Source: an uncultured Verrucomicrobia subdivision 3 bacterium (GTDB lineage: Bacteria > Verrucomicrobiota > Verrucomicrobiia > Limisphaerales > UBA11358). Taken from it: a stretch of DNA of 35,091 nucleotides. Numbering within the stretch: position 1 is the first letter of the stretch; each line of letters opens with the position of its first letter. The notes beneath the pieces are model-generated. The model did not search any database, was not told where the DNA came from, and was given only the letters and a program-made list of their open reading frames with translations. Positions 25,895 through 33,910 of the stretch are shown here, one piece after another. Where the stretch lies: NCBI GenBank assembly GCA_903936645.1, contig CAIZWI010000065.1, positions 1 through 35,091 on the forward strand. Direction: 5' to 3'. Both the position numbers and the translations under genes were made by a program.

Positions 25895-26184
25895 ACTAAA
25901 CCTTTGAACATGTTATAGTAACATGTGGAACCTCTCCGGCTGCTTTCGACTTCCAGCAAAGGCATGTCGGCCACAACCTAAATCGGCTCCGGTGATCGTT
26001 TAATCTACGGTTCAAGGATTGTACGAATCACGAACAGGGCAGGGAAATTGTTATGTTGCTCAAAGATCAACCGGACTTAACGTCCGTGTTCAATGGCTTA
26101 TATTTCGCCCGAAACCACCAATTACTCAAGGAATATATTTTAAATTATTTAAGGGCCTGGCCTTGACAGCAACCGCCCTTCCGC

Positions 26185-26210
26185 GAGACCCCGCCTGGCC
26201 GTGCGCGACC
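26185..26210. repeat. Imperfect direct repeat, copy 2
   Basis: GAGACCCCGCCTGGCCGTGC then GCGAC (plus strand) is the partner of the copy near 25870. It lies within five bases of the stop codon of the DUF1338-like gene. Confidence 0.45.
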
Positions 26211-26214
26211 GAAA

Positions 26215-27597
26215 TTAGTGGGTCGCTGCGGCCTGTTTGCGCGGATCCGTTGCCGCAATAATCGCACTGACCGCCTTTTGGTTAAAGCCCTTGAAACCGC
26301 CATGGCGCTGCAAATTTTCCAAATGACTGCCAATCGCCCCTTCCCGGATAAATTGCTCGCACTGCTCCCGCGTAATCAAGCCGGCCGCCGCCAGCCGCTC
26401 CGCCCGCTCCGGATGCACCGCCCAGCGCTCGCCCTCGGTGAAGGCCTGCCGGAGAAATTCAAAATCCGAGAAGGGCTTCATCAAGTTCACCCCTTGTTGC
26501 TGCAACTGGTCGCGCAGGGAATTAAAATCAAAGCGCGCCTCCAGATGATGCATGCCCGCCTGCAAAAAGCTCTCGCCGTGCAGCCCCGTCCACAACCCCA
26601 CCGTGCGGAGTTGGCTCGCGGGGGGTAACTGGCGGGTGGAAAAATCCAGGGTGGTGTCCTCCGGCATCAAATCCACATCGGCAAAAATCACAATCCCCGT
26701 GACCGGTTGCTCGGATACTTGCGCGCCCCAGCCCGCCTCCGCCCCCGCATAAAAACGTTCCCGCTTCACAAATCCCAGTTGGTCCAAAAACTCAATGAGT
26801 TCGGCAAACCAGGCGCGGGAGCAGCGGAAGGTGTGGTGGTCGTGGTTGCCCCAGCCCAAACCCAACTGGTCCTGCCGAAACTTCTGCAATCGCGCCGCCC
26901 GGTTCCGCTTTTCCCAATAGGCCCGTTCCGCCTCAAAAAAGAGCTGGCCGGCCACGTCCCGCCCCACGAGTTTGAGCGCCTGGCGCAGCCGCCGCCGGGC
27001 CTCGGCAAAGCCATCCGCGTCCTCCGCAAAATACCGGGGCCGCGTATGGAACAATTCCGCGGTGCGGGCCATGGCCGCCAGCTCGCCGGCTTTTAACTTG
27101 GCCGTGATAAAACCCCGATACGCCCGGCGCTCCACGGCCTCCAGGGTCGCCCCGTTCTCGGCGGAAATCAGCGCCCGGCGATAACGCGAACGGGGTTCGC
27201 CCTCGGCGGTCACGTTCAAATGGTTGGCCGCAATGAAATCCGCCACGAATTCCGGCTTGATCGCCACCACGGCGGGATTCGTCCGCCCCCGGCGCAGCAA
27301 GACCCGGGGCAGCGTGGCGCGCGGATGTTCCAGGACCGTTTCGCCGCGCGGACCGGTCAGGAATGGATCGGCCACAAAACCGGCGCGCACCAGCGCCGTT
27401 TCATCGTCCGGCGAGAGCACCATGTGGTCCACCCATTCAAAAAAATCCGTGCCCGTCCCCGCTTGCATGCGGCTGGCCAGCGCCGCGGCAAAACTGTTGT
27501 GGGCCAGAAACGTGGTCAGCCGCTGGCGCAGCAGCTTCTCCCCGTCGTAGGCGAGGGGCCAGTCAAAGGTGGGGGGGGTGGCCGTGGGTTTGCTCAT
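26215..27597 (-). CDS. Putative DUF1338/VOC-like protein, third gene of the lysine operon
   Basis: A 460-residue cytoplasmic protein from ATG 27597; ATG 27615 would add six residues. It seems to contain two vicinal-oxygen-chelate-like units. One is near 56-100 (FEWVDHMVLSPDDETALVRA, then LPRVLLRRGR). The other starts at 251 (NHDHHTFRCSRAWFAELIEF, LGFVKRERFYAGAEAGWG, VTGIVIFADVDL) and ends with MHHLEARFDF at 349. The second unit resembles the start of DUF1338 domains (DHxxFR, FL..GY..RE, strand before D). HglS, a DUF1338 enzyme of about this size, turns 2-oxoadipate into 2-hydroxyglutarate in lysine breakdown, which suits the neighbours. But the metal-ligand spacing does not match HglS well, so this may be a divergent branch or another VOC oxygenase. 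Confidence 0.55.
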   Translation of the reverse strand: MSKPTATPPTFDWPLAYDGEKLLRQRLTTFLAHNSFAAALASRMQAGTGTDFFEWVDHMVLSPDDETALVRAGFVADPFLTGPRGETVLEHPRATLPRVLLRRGRTNPAVVAIKPEFVADFIAANHLNVTAEGEPRSRYRRALISAENGATLEAVERRAYRGFITAKLKAGELAAMARTAELFHTRPRYFAEDADGFAEARRRLRQALKLVGRDVAGQLFFEAERAYWEKRNRAARLQKFRQDQLGLGWGNHDHHTFRCSRAWFAELIEFLDQLGFVKRERFYAGAEAGWGAQVSEQPVTGIVIFADVDLMPEDTTLDFSTRQLPPASQLRTVGLWTGLHGESFLQAGMHHLEARFDFNSLRDQLQQQGVNLMKPFSDFEFLRQAFTEGERWAVHPERAERLAAAGLITREQCEQFIREGAIGSHLENLQRHGGFKGFNQKAVSAIIAATDPRKQAAATH

Positions 27598-27633
27598 GGT
27601 ATACAGGGGCGACATGGTCGGATAATGAAAGTA

Positions 27634-29202
27634 TTAGGAACCAAATTGAATGCCTTGGGACAAGGGCAGGCCCGCACCGTAATTGATCGTGGCCGTTTGC
27701 CGGCGCATATAGGCTTTCCAGGCGTCACTGCCACTCTCGCGACCGCCGCCGGTTTCCTTTTCCCCGCCAAACGCGCCGCCGATTTCCGCGCCGCTGGTGC
27801 CCAGATTCACATTGGCAATGCCGCAATCGCTGCCGCCCACCGATAAGAACAGCTCGGCTTCCCGCACGTCCGTGGTGAACAGGGCCGAGCTCAAACCCTG
27901 GGGCACCTCATTCTGCCAGGCCAATGCCTCGGCAAAGTCCCGATAGCTCATGACATACAATATGGGCGCAAAGGTTTCCGTGTGCACAATTTTCAGGTCA
28001 TGGGGCGCCGCCACAATGGCCGGCCGCACATAACAACCCCCCGGATATTTTGCCCCGCCCAGCGGTTCCCCGCCGTACAACACCTGCGCCCCCTGCGCCC
28101 GCGCCTCCGCCAGGGCCGCCTGCATGTCTGCCACACTCGCCGCATTGATCAACGGACCCATCAAGGTCCGCGGCCGGGCCGGGTCGCCAATGGCCACCTG
28201 CGCGTAGGCCGCCGTTAAACGCTGCACCAGCGCGTCCCGCACGGATTCATGGACGATCAGACGGCGCGTGGAGGTGCAGCGCTGCCCGGCCGTGCCCACC
28301 GCCCCGAATAAAATGGCGCGCTCAGCCAAATCCAGACTGGCGCTGGGGGCCACGATGACTGCGTTATTCCCCCCCAATTCCAAAATCGTCCGGCCAAACC
28401 GCCGGCCCACCTTCTCCGCCACCCGCACCCCCATTTTACTCGAGCCCGTCGCCGAGATCAGCGGCAGCCGGCCGTCGTTGAGCAAGCGTTCGCCGACCGT
28501 GGCCCCGTCCCCAATAAGCAACGTGAACAATGCCGGATCCACACCGTTGGCCCGGCATACCCGTTCGGCAATCCGCGTGGTGGCAATCGCCGTGAGCGGC
28601 GTCAGGCTCGAGGGTTTCCAAACCGTGGCATCCCCGCACACCGCCGCCACCGCGGCGTTCCAGGCCCAGACCGCCACCGGGAAATTGAACGCGGAAATAA
28701 TGCCCACCACCCCCAGGGGATGCCACTGCTCCATCATCCGGTGTTCCGGCCGTTCCGAGGCAATGGTCAGGCCGTAGAGCTGGCGGGACAACCCCGTCGC
28801 AAAGTCGCAGATATCAATCATCTCCTGCACCTCGCCCTGCCCTTCCGCGAGAATTTTCCCGGCCTCCAGCGTCACCAGCCTCCCCAATTCCCCCTTCACC
28901 GCGCGCAAGGCGTTGCCCAACTGCCGGATCACCTCACCGCGCCGCGGGGCGGGCACCGTGCGCCAGTGGTGAAACGCCGCGCTCGCCCGTTGCAAGGCCC
29001 GCTCATACTCCGCCGGCGTGGCCGTGCGCACTTCCGCCAGCAACCGCCCGTCAATCGGCGAGTAACTCGCCAGCCGCTGGCCGCTCCCGCTCCATTCCCC
29101 ATCAAAGACCCCGGCGTTAACCGCCCGGATCCCCAACGATGCAAGCAGGTCACGGACGGATGCTTTGGGTTGGGCGGCGGCTGGGGCAGTGGTTTTTGGC
29201 AT
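27634..29202 (-). CDS. ALDH7-type aldehyde dehydrogenase, probably piperideine-6-carboxylate/aminoadipate semialdehyde dehydrogenase
   Basis: A 522-residue NAD(P)-dependent aldehyde dehydrogenase. The general base is in FGRTILELGGNNAVIV (E275) and the nucleophile in GAVGTAGQRCTSTRRL (C309). The cofactor-site block HPLGVVGIISAFNFPVAVWA (161-180), WKPSSLTPLTAIATTRIAER and FGGEKETGGGRESGSDAWKA near the end are characteristic of the ALDH7/antiquitin branch, which oxidises 2-aminoadipate 6-semialdehyde. It lies 14 bases after the lysine 6-aminotransferase stop, the enzyme that makes this aldehyde, and just before the DUF1338-like gene, so one operon is very likely. The family is clear; the exact substrate follows from branch and context. 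Confidence 0.9.
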   Translation of the reverse strand: MPKTTAPAAAQPKASVRDLLASLGIRAVNAGVFDGEWSGSGQRLASYSPIDGRLLAEVRTATPAEYERALQRASAAFHHWRTVPAPRRGEVIRQLGNALRAVKGELGRLVTLEAGKILAEGQGEVQEMIDICDFATGLSRQLYGLTIASERPEHRMMEQWHPLGVVGIISAFNFPVAVWAWNAAVAAVCGDATVWKPSSLTPLTAIATTRIAERVCRANGVDPALFTLLIGDGATVGERLLNDGRLPLISATGSSKMGVRVAEKVGRRFGRTILELGGNNAVIVAPSASLDLAERAILFGAVGTAGQRCTSTRRLIVHESVRDALVQRLTAAYAQVAIGDPARPRTLMGPLINAASVADMQAALAEARAQGAQVLYGGEPLGGAKYPGGCYVRPAIVAAPHDLKIVHTETFAPILYVMSYRDFAEALAWQNEVPQGLSSALFTTDVREAELFLSVGGSDCGIANVNLGTSGAEIGGAFGGEKETGGGRESGSDAWKAYMRRQTATINYGAGLPLSQGIQFGS

Positions 29203-29216
29203 AGTGTGAATTTGGC

Positions 29217-30593
29217 TTAAACCGACAGTTTACCACAGGCGTGCTCCATGATGACTAAGGCCTCGGCAATGATGTCCTCCGTCACATCCAGCACAGGCCG
29301 CAAACGGATGGACCGTTCGCCCGACCGAATCACCAGCAGGCCCAGTTCATAACACCCTTTCCAAAACTGATCCCGCCGCGCCGTGTCCGGCAGGTCAAAG
29401 GCCAGCATCAAACCGCATCCCCGCGCGGCCGTCACCACGGGATGGTGCGCGGCCAGGGCGTGCAAACCCGCCAGCAATAGCGCCCCCTGGCTCCGGGCCC
29501 GGCTCACCAGGCCCTCCGCCTCGATGATGCTGAGGTAATGGGTGGACCGCACAAAATCCGTAAAATTGCCGCCCCACGTGGAGCTAATCCGGCTCGGCAG
29601 GCGGAAGCAATTATCCGCCACCTCATCCAGCCGCGGCCCCGCGATCACCCCGCAGACCTGGGCCTTTTTGCCAAAGGCCAGCAAGTCCGGCTGCACCCCG
29701 GCATGCTCCCCCGCCCATCTCCGGCCGGTGATCCCCATGCCTGACTGGACTTCATCGAATATCAGCAAACAATCATTATCATCACACAACCGGCGCAGCA
29801 ATTGCAAAAATTCCGGCCGAAAATGATTGTCCCCCCCCTCGCCCTGAATGGGTTCGATGATAATTGCCGCAATGTCCACCGCCCTGGCCGCGAACACCGC
29901 GTTGAGCTCCTGCTCCGCCAGCCGTTCGCGCGCGACCACGTCCGCCTCGCGCCGGTCCGGTGGCAGCGAAAAATCCAGCATCGGCGTGCTGATGCGCGGC
30001 CAGGGAAATTTCGGAAAATATGCGATTTTGCGCGGGTCGGTGTTCGTCAGGCTCAGCGTATACCCGGTGCGCCCATGAAACGCCCGTTGAAAGTGAATGA
30101 TTTCCGTCCCCCGCTCGCCCCGGCCCGCGGCCAGGTTCTTCCGGACTTTCCAATCCATCGCCGCCTTGAGCGCATTCTCCACGGCCAGCCCCCCGCCCTC
30201 GATAAAAAAGTAGCGCGCCAGGGGCGGCCAGCCCATCACGCGGGCGAAGGTCTCCATGAACCGGGCAAATTGCACCGTGTACACATCCGCATTCGCCACT
30301 TTCACCTGGGCCGCCGCCAGCAAATCCGCCTGCACTTCCGCACGCCGGAACCAGGGATGGTTGTAGCCCACCGGTTGCGAGGCATAAAATCCGTAGAGAT
30401 CGATAAACGTTCGCCCCGATGCCGCGTCCACCAAATGCGAACCCTGGCTTTGCGCCACATCAAACAACAATTTAAAGCCATCGACCAGCAAATGCCGCGC
30501 CAGGACAGTCGTGACGTCTCCCGGCGCCACCGAATCCGGCCAGGGCCCAACGCCAGTCCCACCTCCAGCGAGTTTTGACTCATTTGTTGCCAT
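29217..30593 (-). CDS. lat: L-lysine 6-aminotransferase
   Basis: A 458-residue class III PLP aminotransferase that moves the epsilon-amino group of lysine to 2-oxoglutarate, giving 2-aminoadipate 6-semialdehyde (which cyclises to piperideine-6-carboxylate) and glutamate. It aligns along its length with my recollection of Mycobacterium tuberculosis LAT (Rv3290c). Matching blocks are YFFIEGGGLAVENALKAAMD (129-148), FHGRTGYTLSLTNTDP, IIIEPIQGEGGDNHFRPEF (245-262), LLIFDEVQSGMGITG (277-290, PLP-contacting D280) and LLAFGKKAQVCGVIAG with the Schiff-base lysine in the KK pair (309-310). SRISSTWGGNFTDFVRS is also LAT-like. It leads the minus-strand operon, divergent from the metal ATPase over about 190 bases. 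Confidence 0.94.
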   Translation of the reverse strand: MATNESKLAGGGTGVGPWPDSVAPGDVTTVLARHLLVDGFKLLFDVAQSQGSHLVDAASGRTFIDLYGFYASQPVGYNHPWFRRAEVQADLLAAAQVKVANADVYTVQFARFMETFARVMGWPPLARYFFIEGGGLAVENALKAAMDWKVRKNLAAGRGERGTEIIHFQRAFHGRTGYTLSLTNTDPRKIAYFPKFPWPRISTPMLDFSLPPDRREADVVARERLAEQELNAVFAARAVDIAAIIIEPIQGEGGDNHFRPEFLQLLRRLCDDNDCLLIFDEVQSGMGITGRRWAGEHAGVQPDLLAFGKKAQVCGVIAGPRLDEVADNCFRLPSRISSTWGGNFTDFVRSTHYLSIIEAEGLVSRARSQGALLLAGLHALAAHHPVVTAARGCGLMLAFDLPDTARRDQFWKGCYELGLLVIRSGERSIRLRPVLDVTEDIIAEALVIMEHACGKLSV

Positions 30594-30611
30594 GCGATTT
30601 ACACCTTAATG

Positions 30612-30704
30612 CTGGCAACTTAGACCGGCCTTTCATCGGCGTCAAATAATTACTGTACGCTGCGTCTAGAAATTATTTAAAAGGTGGCAACTGCCGGTTG
30701 CCAG
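30612..30704. promoter_or_regulatory. Repeated CTGGCAAC/GTTGCCAG sites in the lat / metal-ATPase divergent promoter
   Basis: A perfect inverted repeat TGGCAAC (30685-30691), spacer TGCCG, GTTGCCA (30697-30703) lies about 85 bases upstream of the ATPase start. A third half-site CTGGCAAC occurs at 30612-30619, close to lat. This is the arrangement expected for a dimeric regulator acting on one or both divergent genes. No regulator gene is adjacent. Confidence 0.5.
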
Positions 30705-30786
30705 CCCGGCTGAGCGCCATTGCCAGGTCGGTTTTGACCAAATTTTGCGTGGCCGCTCACCAATAAATGTGATAGTGATGAACTGA

Positions 30787-33144
30787 ATGAGTGTGCCACC
30801 AAAACCAGCCGCCCCGGCGCCCGCGACCACGCTCGACCCTTTAAAAACGGGTTGCTTCGCCCGCTCCGTCGTGGATTCCCTGGCGGAAGAACCCGGGCTC
30901 GAGGCCGTCACCATCGATCCGGCGCGGCAGAAAATTTCCGTGGCCACCTTGGGCACCGCCAACGTGGAGCGGCTCACCCAGCGGCTCACGGACAAATTGC
31001 AGGCCGCCAGCCGGGCCGAAAATGTCCACGCCTGCTCCCTGTTAAAAGGCGGCGGTGACTGCTTCGGTTGCGCACATCCCCTGGGCGCCGTCACCCCCGA
31101 TAAAATCTCCATCCGCCGGGAGGGCGACAGCACCACCATCGCCCGCGTGACCTGCCCCACCGCCCCCAAATTCTGGCGCTGGCGCGACATTCCCTTTCCT
31201 AAAATCGTGCCCCGCGATATCGAACTGCCCGAACACGACCACGATGTGGATGAATGGCGAGCCCAACTCGTCGCCGCCCTGCTCTGCGGCGCGCTCGGGC
31301 TGTCCGGTTATTTCGTCGGCGGCACCTGGGGCGTGGCCCTGTACGTCCTGAGTTATCTGGCGGGCGGCTTTTTTCCGGCCGAAGAAGTTTGGGAACGACT
31401 CCAAAAACGCGCGCTGGATGTCCATTTTCTCATGCTGGCCGTCGCCGCCGGGAGTGCCTGCATCGGTGCCTGGGCCGAAGGGGCCACCCTGTTGTTTCTA
31501 TTTTCGTTCTCCGGCGCCTTGGAACATTACGCCCTGGGCCGCACCCAAAAGGAAATCCGTTCGCTCTTTCGTGAAGCCCCCAAAACCGCCGTGGTCCTCG
31601 AGGGTACGCAGGAACGCGAAGTGCCGGTGGAACAAATCCGCCCCGGTCAGCGCCTCCTCATCAAACCCGGGGCCCAGTTTCCCGTCGATGGCGAAATCGT
31701 CCAAGGCACCACAGCCGCGGATGAATCCAATCTGACCGGTGAAGCCACCCCGGTGGAAAAAGCCGTCGGCGATGGCGCGCTCGCTGGCACCATCAATCTG
31801 TGGGGCGCGGTGGAAATCGTCGTGACCCGGGCCGCCGCCGAAAGTTCGCTGCAAAAGATCATCACGCTGATTAAAGAGGCGCAGCACCAAAAAGCCCCGT
31901 CCCAACAATTTGCCGACAAATTCAGCACCTTCTACACCTATGGGGTGCTGGGCCTCTCCCTCCTGATGTTTTTTGTGTGGTGGCTGGGTTTTCATTATGC
32001 CCCGTTTAAGGCCGTCAATGAATCCCAGACCGCCTTTTATCGCACCATGACCCTGCTGGTGGTTTCGTCGCCCTGCGCGCTGGTCTTGTCCATTCCCTCC
32101 GCCGTGCTCGCCGCCATCGCCTGGGGCGCCCGCCATGGCATTCTCTTCCGGGGCGGGGCGGCGGTGGAAAAACTGGCCGAGGTGAATATCGTGGCCCTGG
32201 ACAAAACGGGCACCCTCACCACCGGCGAATTGCGCGTGGAAAAGATTGAAAGCTTCCCGGCCGGCCGGGAGGCCGAAATCGCCCGGCTGGCCTATTCGCT
32301 CGAAAAATTATCCACCCATCCCCTGGCCCGCGCCATTACCCGCCACGGCAAACAACACCAACTGACCGAGCTGCCCTTTGACAAATTTGAATCCGTCACC
32401 GGCCTGGGGCTGCGCGCCTGGCGCCAGGGACAGGACTACCGGCTGGGCCGGCGCGAATGGCTCGCCACCGAGGGCGGTCATCAAATATTTCTGGCCCAAG
32501 TCCCCGCCACCGAAGCCGGCTGCTCCGAGGTGTGGATCGAGGCCGGAGATTTGCTCGGCCGCATTATATTGCGGGATGACGTGCGCCCCGAGGCCGGCGC
32601 CGTGATTGCGGCCTTGCGCCAGGAGGGCTTGCGCAGTGTGGTCCTCACCGGCGACCGCCAGGCCACTGCCGACCACCTCAATGCCCAGATCAATCTCGAT
32701 GAAGTGCGCGCCGAGCTCAAGCCCGAGCAGAAAGTCGCCGCCATCCGTGAATTAAGCCAGGGCGGCCGGCACGTCGCCATGATTGGCGATGGCGTGAACG
32801 ACGCCCCCAGCCTCGCCGCCGCCCACATCGGCGTCGCCATGGGGGCCCGGGGTTCCGATGCCGCCCTGGAACAAGCCGACGTGGTGTTGATGCACGACCG
32901 GCTGGAAAACTTTCTGGCCGCCTACAACCTGAGTCAGCGGGCACGGCGCGTGATCCGCCAGAATCTCTTCATCTCCCTGGGCACCGTGGTGGTGCTCGTG
33001 AGCTTCGCCCTCGCTGGCAAAATCCCCCTCACCATCGGCGTGGTCGGCCATGAAGGCAGCACAGTAATCGTGGTGATGAACAGCCTCCGCCTGCTCCTCG
33101 GCGGCGTCAAACAGCTGGCCATCGAGAAACTCACCCCGGCTTAG
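30787..33144 (+). CDS. P1B-4 type heavy-metal-exporting P-type ATPase
   Basis: A 785-residue metal-pumping ATPase. The transmembrane metal site is SPC (428-430) rather than CPC, and the last membrane region has HEGSTVIVVMNSLRLLL (H755 onward). Together these mark the P1B-4 group, which exports Co, Fe or Zn. Catalytic motifs are intact: DKTGTLTTGE with phosphorylated D472, TGEATPVEK in the actuator domain, STHPLARAI (HP motif) and MIGDGVNDAPSL. The N-terminus (about 150 residues) is unusual for this group. It looks like an HMA fold that has lost CxxC at the normal loop (TGCFARSV), but has CFGC at 92-95, further Cys/His, and an acidic/His stretch PEHDHDVDEW before the first helix. ATG 30787 follows a divergent promoter with repeated CTGGCAAC sites. 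Confidence 0.93.
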   Translation: MSVPPKPAAPAPATTLDPLKTGCFARSVVDSLAEEPGLEAVTIDPARQKISVATLGTANVERLTQRLTDKLQAASRAENVHACSLLKGGGDCFGCAHPLGAVTPDKISIRREGDSTTIARVTCPTAPKFWRWRDIPFPKIVPRDIELPEHDHDVDEWRAQLVAALLCGALGLSGYFVGGTWGVALYVLSYLAGGFFPAEEVWERLQKRALDVHFLMLAVAAGSACIGAWAEGATLLFLFSFSGALEHYALGRTQKEIRSLFREAPKTAVVLEGTQEREVPVEQIRPGQRLLIKPGAQFPVDGEIVQGTTAADESNLTGEATPVEKAVGDGALAGTINLWGAVEIVVTRAAAESSLQKIITLIKEAQHQKAPSQQFADKFSTFYTYGVLGLSLLMFFVWWLGFHYAPFKAVNESQTAFYRTMTLLVVSSPCALVLSIPSAVLAAIAWGARHGILFRGGAAVEKLAEVNIVALDKTGTLTTGELRVEKIESFPAGREAEIARLAYSLEKLSTHPLARAITRHGKQHQLTELPFDKFESVTGLGLRAWRQGQDYRLGRREWLATEGGHQIFLAQVPATEAGCSEVWIEAGDLLGRIILRDDVRPEAGAVIAALRQEGLRSVVLTGDRQATADHLNAQINLDEVRAELKPEQKVAAIRELSQGGRHVAMIGDGVNDAPSLAAAHIGVAMGARGSDAALEQADVVLMHDRLENFLAAYNLSQRARRVIRQNLFISLGTVVVLVSFALAGKIPLTIGVVGHEGSTVIVVMNSLRLLLGGVKQLAIEKLTPA

Positions 33145-33416
33145 CCATATCCCAGCAGTCGAAATGCAAGCCGTTGCACCGCGGCACCAGCGCCCCCGGC
33201 CCCCCGGCCCGGGCGAACGAGCCCCGCAGCGTCAACCTCGCTCATTCCGGGGGAATTCTTCCCGACGCCACCCGGAGGCTCTAACAGTATTCGCCAAATG
33301 GCCAACCGCGCCGGACAAGCTGGCCGATGGATTGGGGCAATAATCCAGTTTTCCATCCCGCCCGCCCTCTGGTACTTTCTGGCACCGGTGAGGCTGCGCC
33401 TGCACCGGAATCGCTT

Positions 33417-33899
33417 ATGAAGAAAAAATTGCAATGGCTGTTCCTCGCCGCCCTGGCGGTGTTTGCCCTGGCCCAACTCGCCAACCCGGACCGCACCAAC
33501 CCTCCCGTGGTGGCGGGCCACGATCTGTTTGCCGTCCGCCCCCCCCCGCCGGAAGTGGCCACCCTCCTGCGCACCGCCTGCACCGATTGTCATTCGCACG
33601 AAACCCGCTGGCCGTGGTACAGCCGGGTCGCCCCCATGGCCTGGCTCGTGGCCCACGACGTCCAGGAAGGCCGCGCCAAACTCAATTTCTCCGACTGGCC
33701 CGTCACCGACCCCGCCCGGGCCGCCCGTAAATTTGGCAATATCAGCGACGTCGTGGACAGCGCCGAAATGCCGCCCAAAAAATACACCGCCATCCACCGC
33801 GATGCCGTGCTCACCGATGCCCAGCGCAAGGTCCTGGTGGACTGGGCCGAAGCCCAGTCCGCTGCCCTGAAATCCGACACCACCGGCACCAAACAATAA
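33417..33899 (+). CDS. Haem-binding domain protein (Haem_bd family, CxxCH)
   Basis: A 160-residue membrane-anchored periplasmic protein. ATG 33417 gives MKKKLQWLFLAALAVFALAQ, a signal or anchor; the frame opens 30 codons earlier at 33327 with a non-signal-like sequence. The family core is LLRTACTDCHSHETRWPWYS with the haem motif CTDCH at 55-59, then RVAPMAWLVAHDVQEGRAKL and NFSDWPVTDP. The C-terminal part EMPPKKYTAIHRDAVLTDAQ supplies the conserved Met-Pro-Pro/Tyr pattern. Such single-haem proteins are thought to carry electrons in the periplasm. It follows the metal ATPase after 272 bases with no clear T-tract terminator, so cotranscription is possible but not shown. Confidence 0.9.
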   Translation: MKKKLQWLFLAALAVFALAQLANPDRTNPPVVAGHDLFAVRPPPPEVATLLRTACTDCHSHETRWPWYSRVAPMAWLVAHDVQEGRAKLNFSDWPVTDPARAARKFGNISDVVDSAEMPPKKYTAIHRDAVLTDAQRKVLVDWAEAQSAALKSDTTGTKQ

Positions 33900-33910
33900 G
33901 CGCGCTCTTT

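Larger units (their letters stand above)
25846..26214 (-). other. Non-coding region with structured elements, candidate small RNA locus
   Basis: There is no credible gene here; the only open frame on the minus strand runs through the terminator. The region is less GC-rich than its neighbours and has an AT-rich block at 26125-26155 that could hold a promoter. Elements seen are a perfect 16-bp palindrome GCCGGCGGCCGCCGGC (25849-25864), an 8-bp palindromic pair with 3-base spacer ACATGTTA/TAACATGT (25909-25927), a CGGAC/GTCCG hairpin near 26072-26086, and a possible long-range helix AATCCTTGAAC with GTTCAAAGGTTT on the minus strand. A 30-base imperfect direct repeat marks both edges. Position beside rarA and the cyclo-ligase resembles 6S RNA loci, but no 6S consensus was confirmed. 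Confidence 0.4.

Noticed and set aside
25792..25974. Sixty-residue minus-strand frame upstream of rarA
   Set aside because: It reads through the terminator hairpin and T-tract and shows no conserved-looking pattern.
26005..26030. GGTTCAAG as a tRNA T-arm
   Set aside because: Flanking bases do not form a T-stem, and no acceptor or anticodon arm is present.
25846..26214. tmRNA or SRP RNA in the non-coding block
   Set aside because: No tmRNA ends (no GGTTCGA with CCA-type 3' end, no tag frame ending ALAA) and no SRP apical loop GGAAGGAAGCAGCC were found; only a weak AGCAGCC resemblance.
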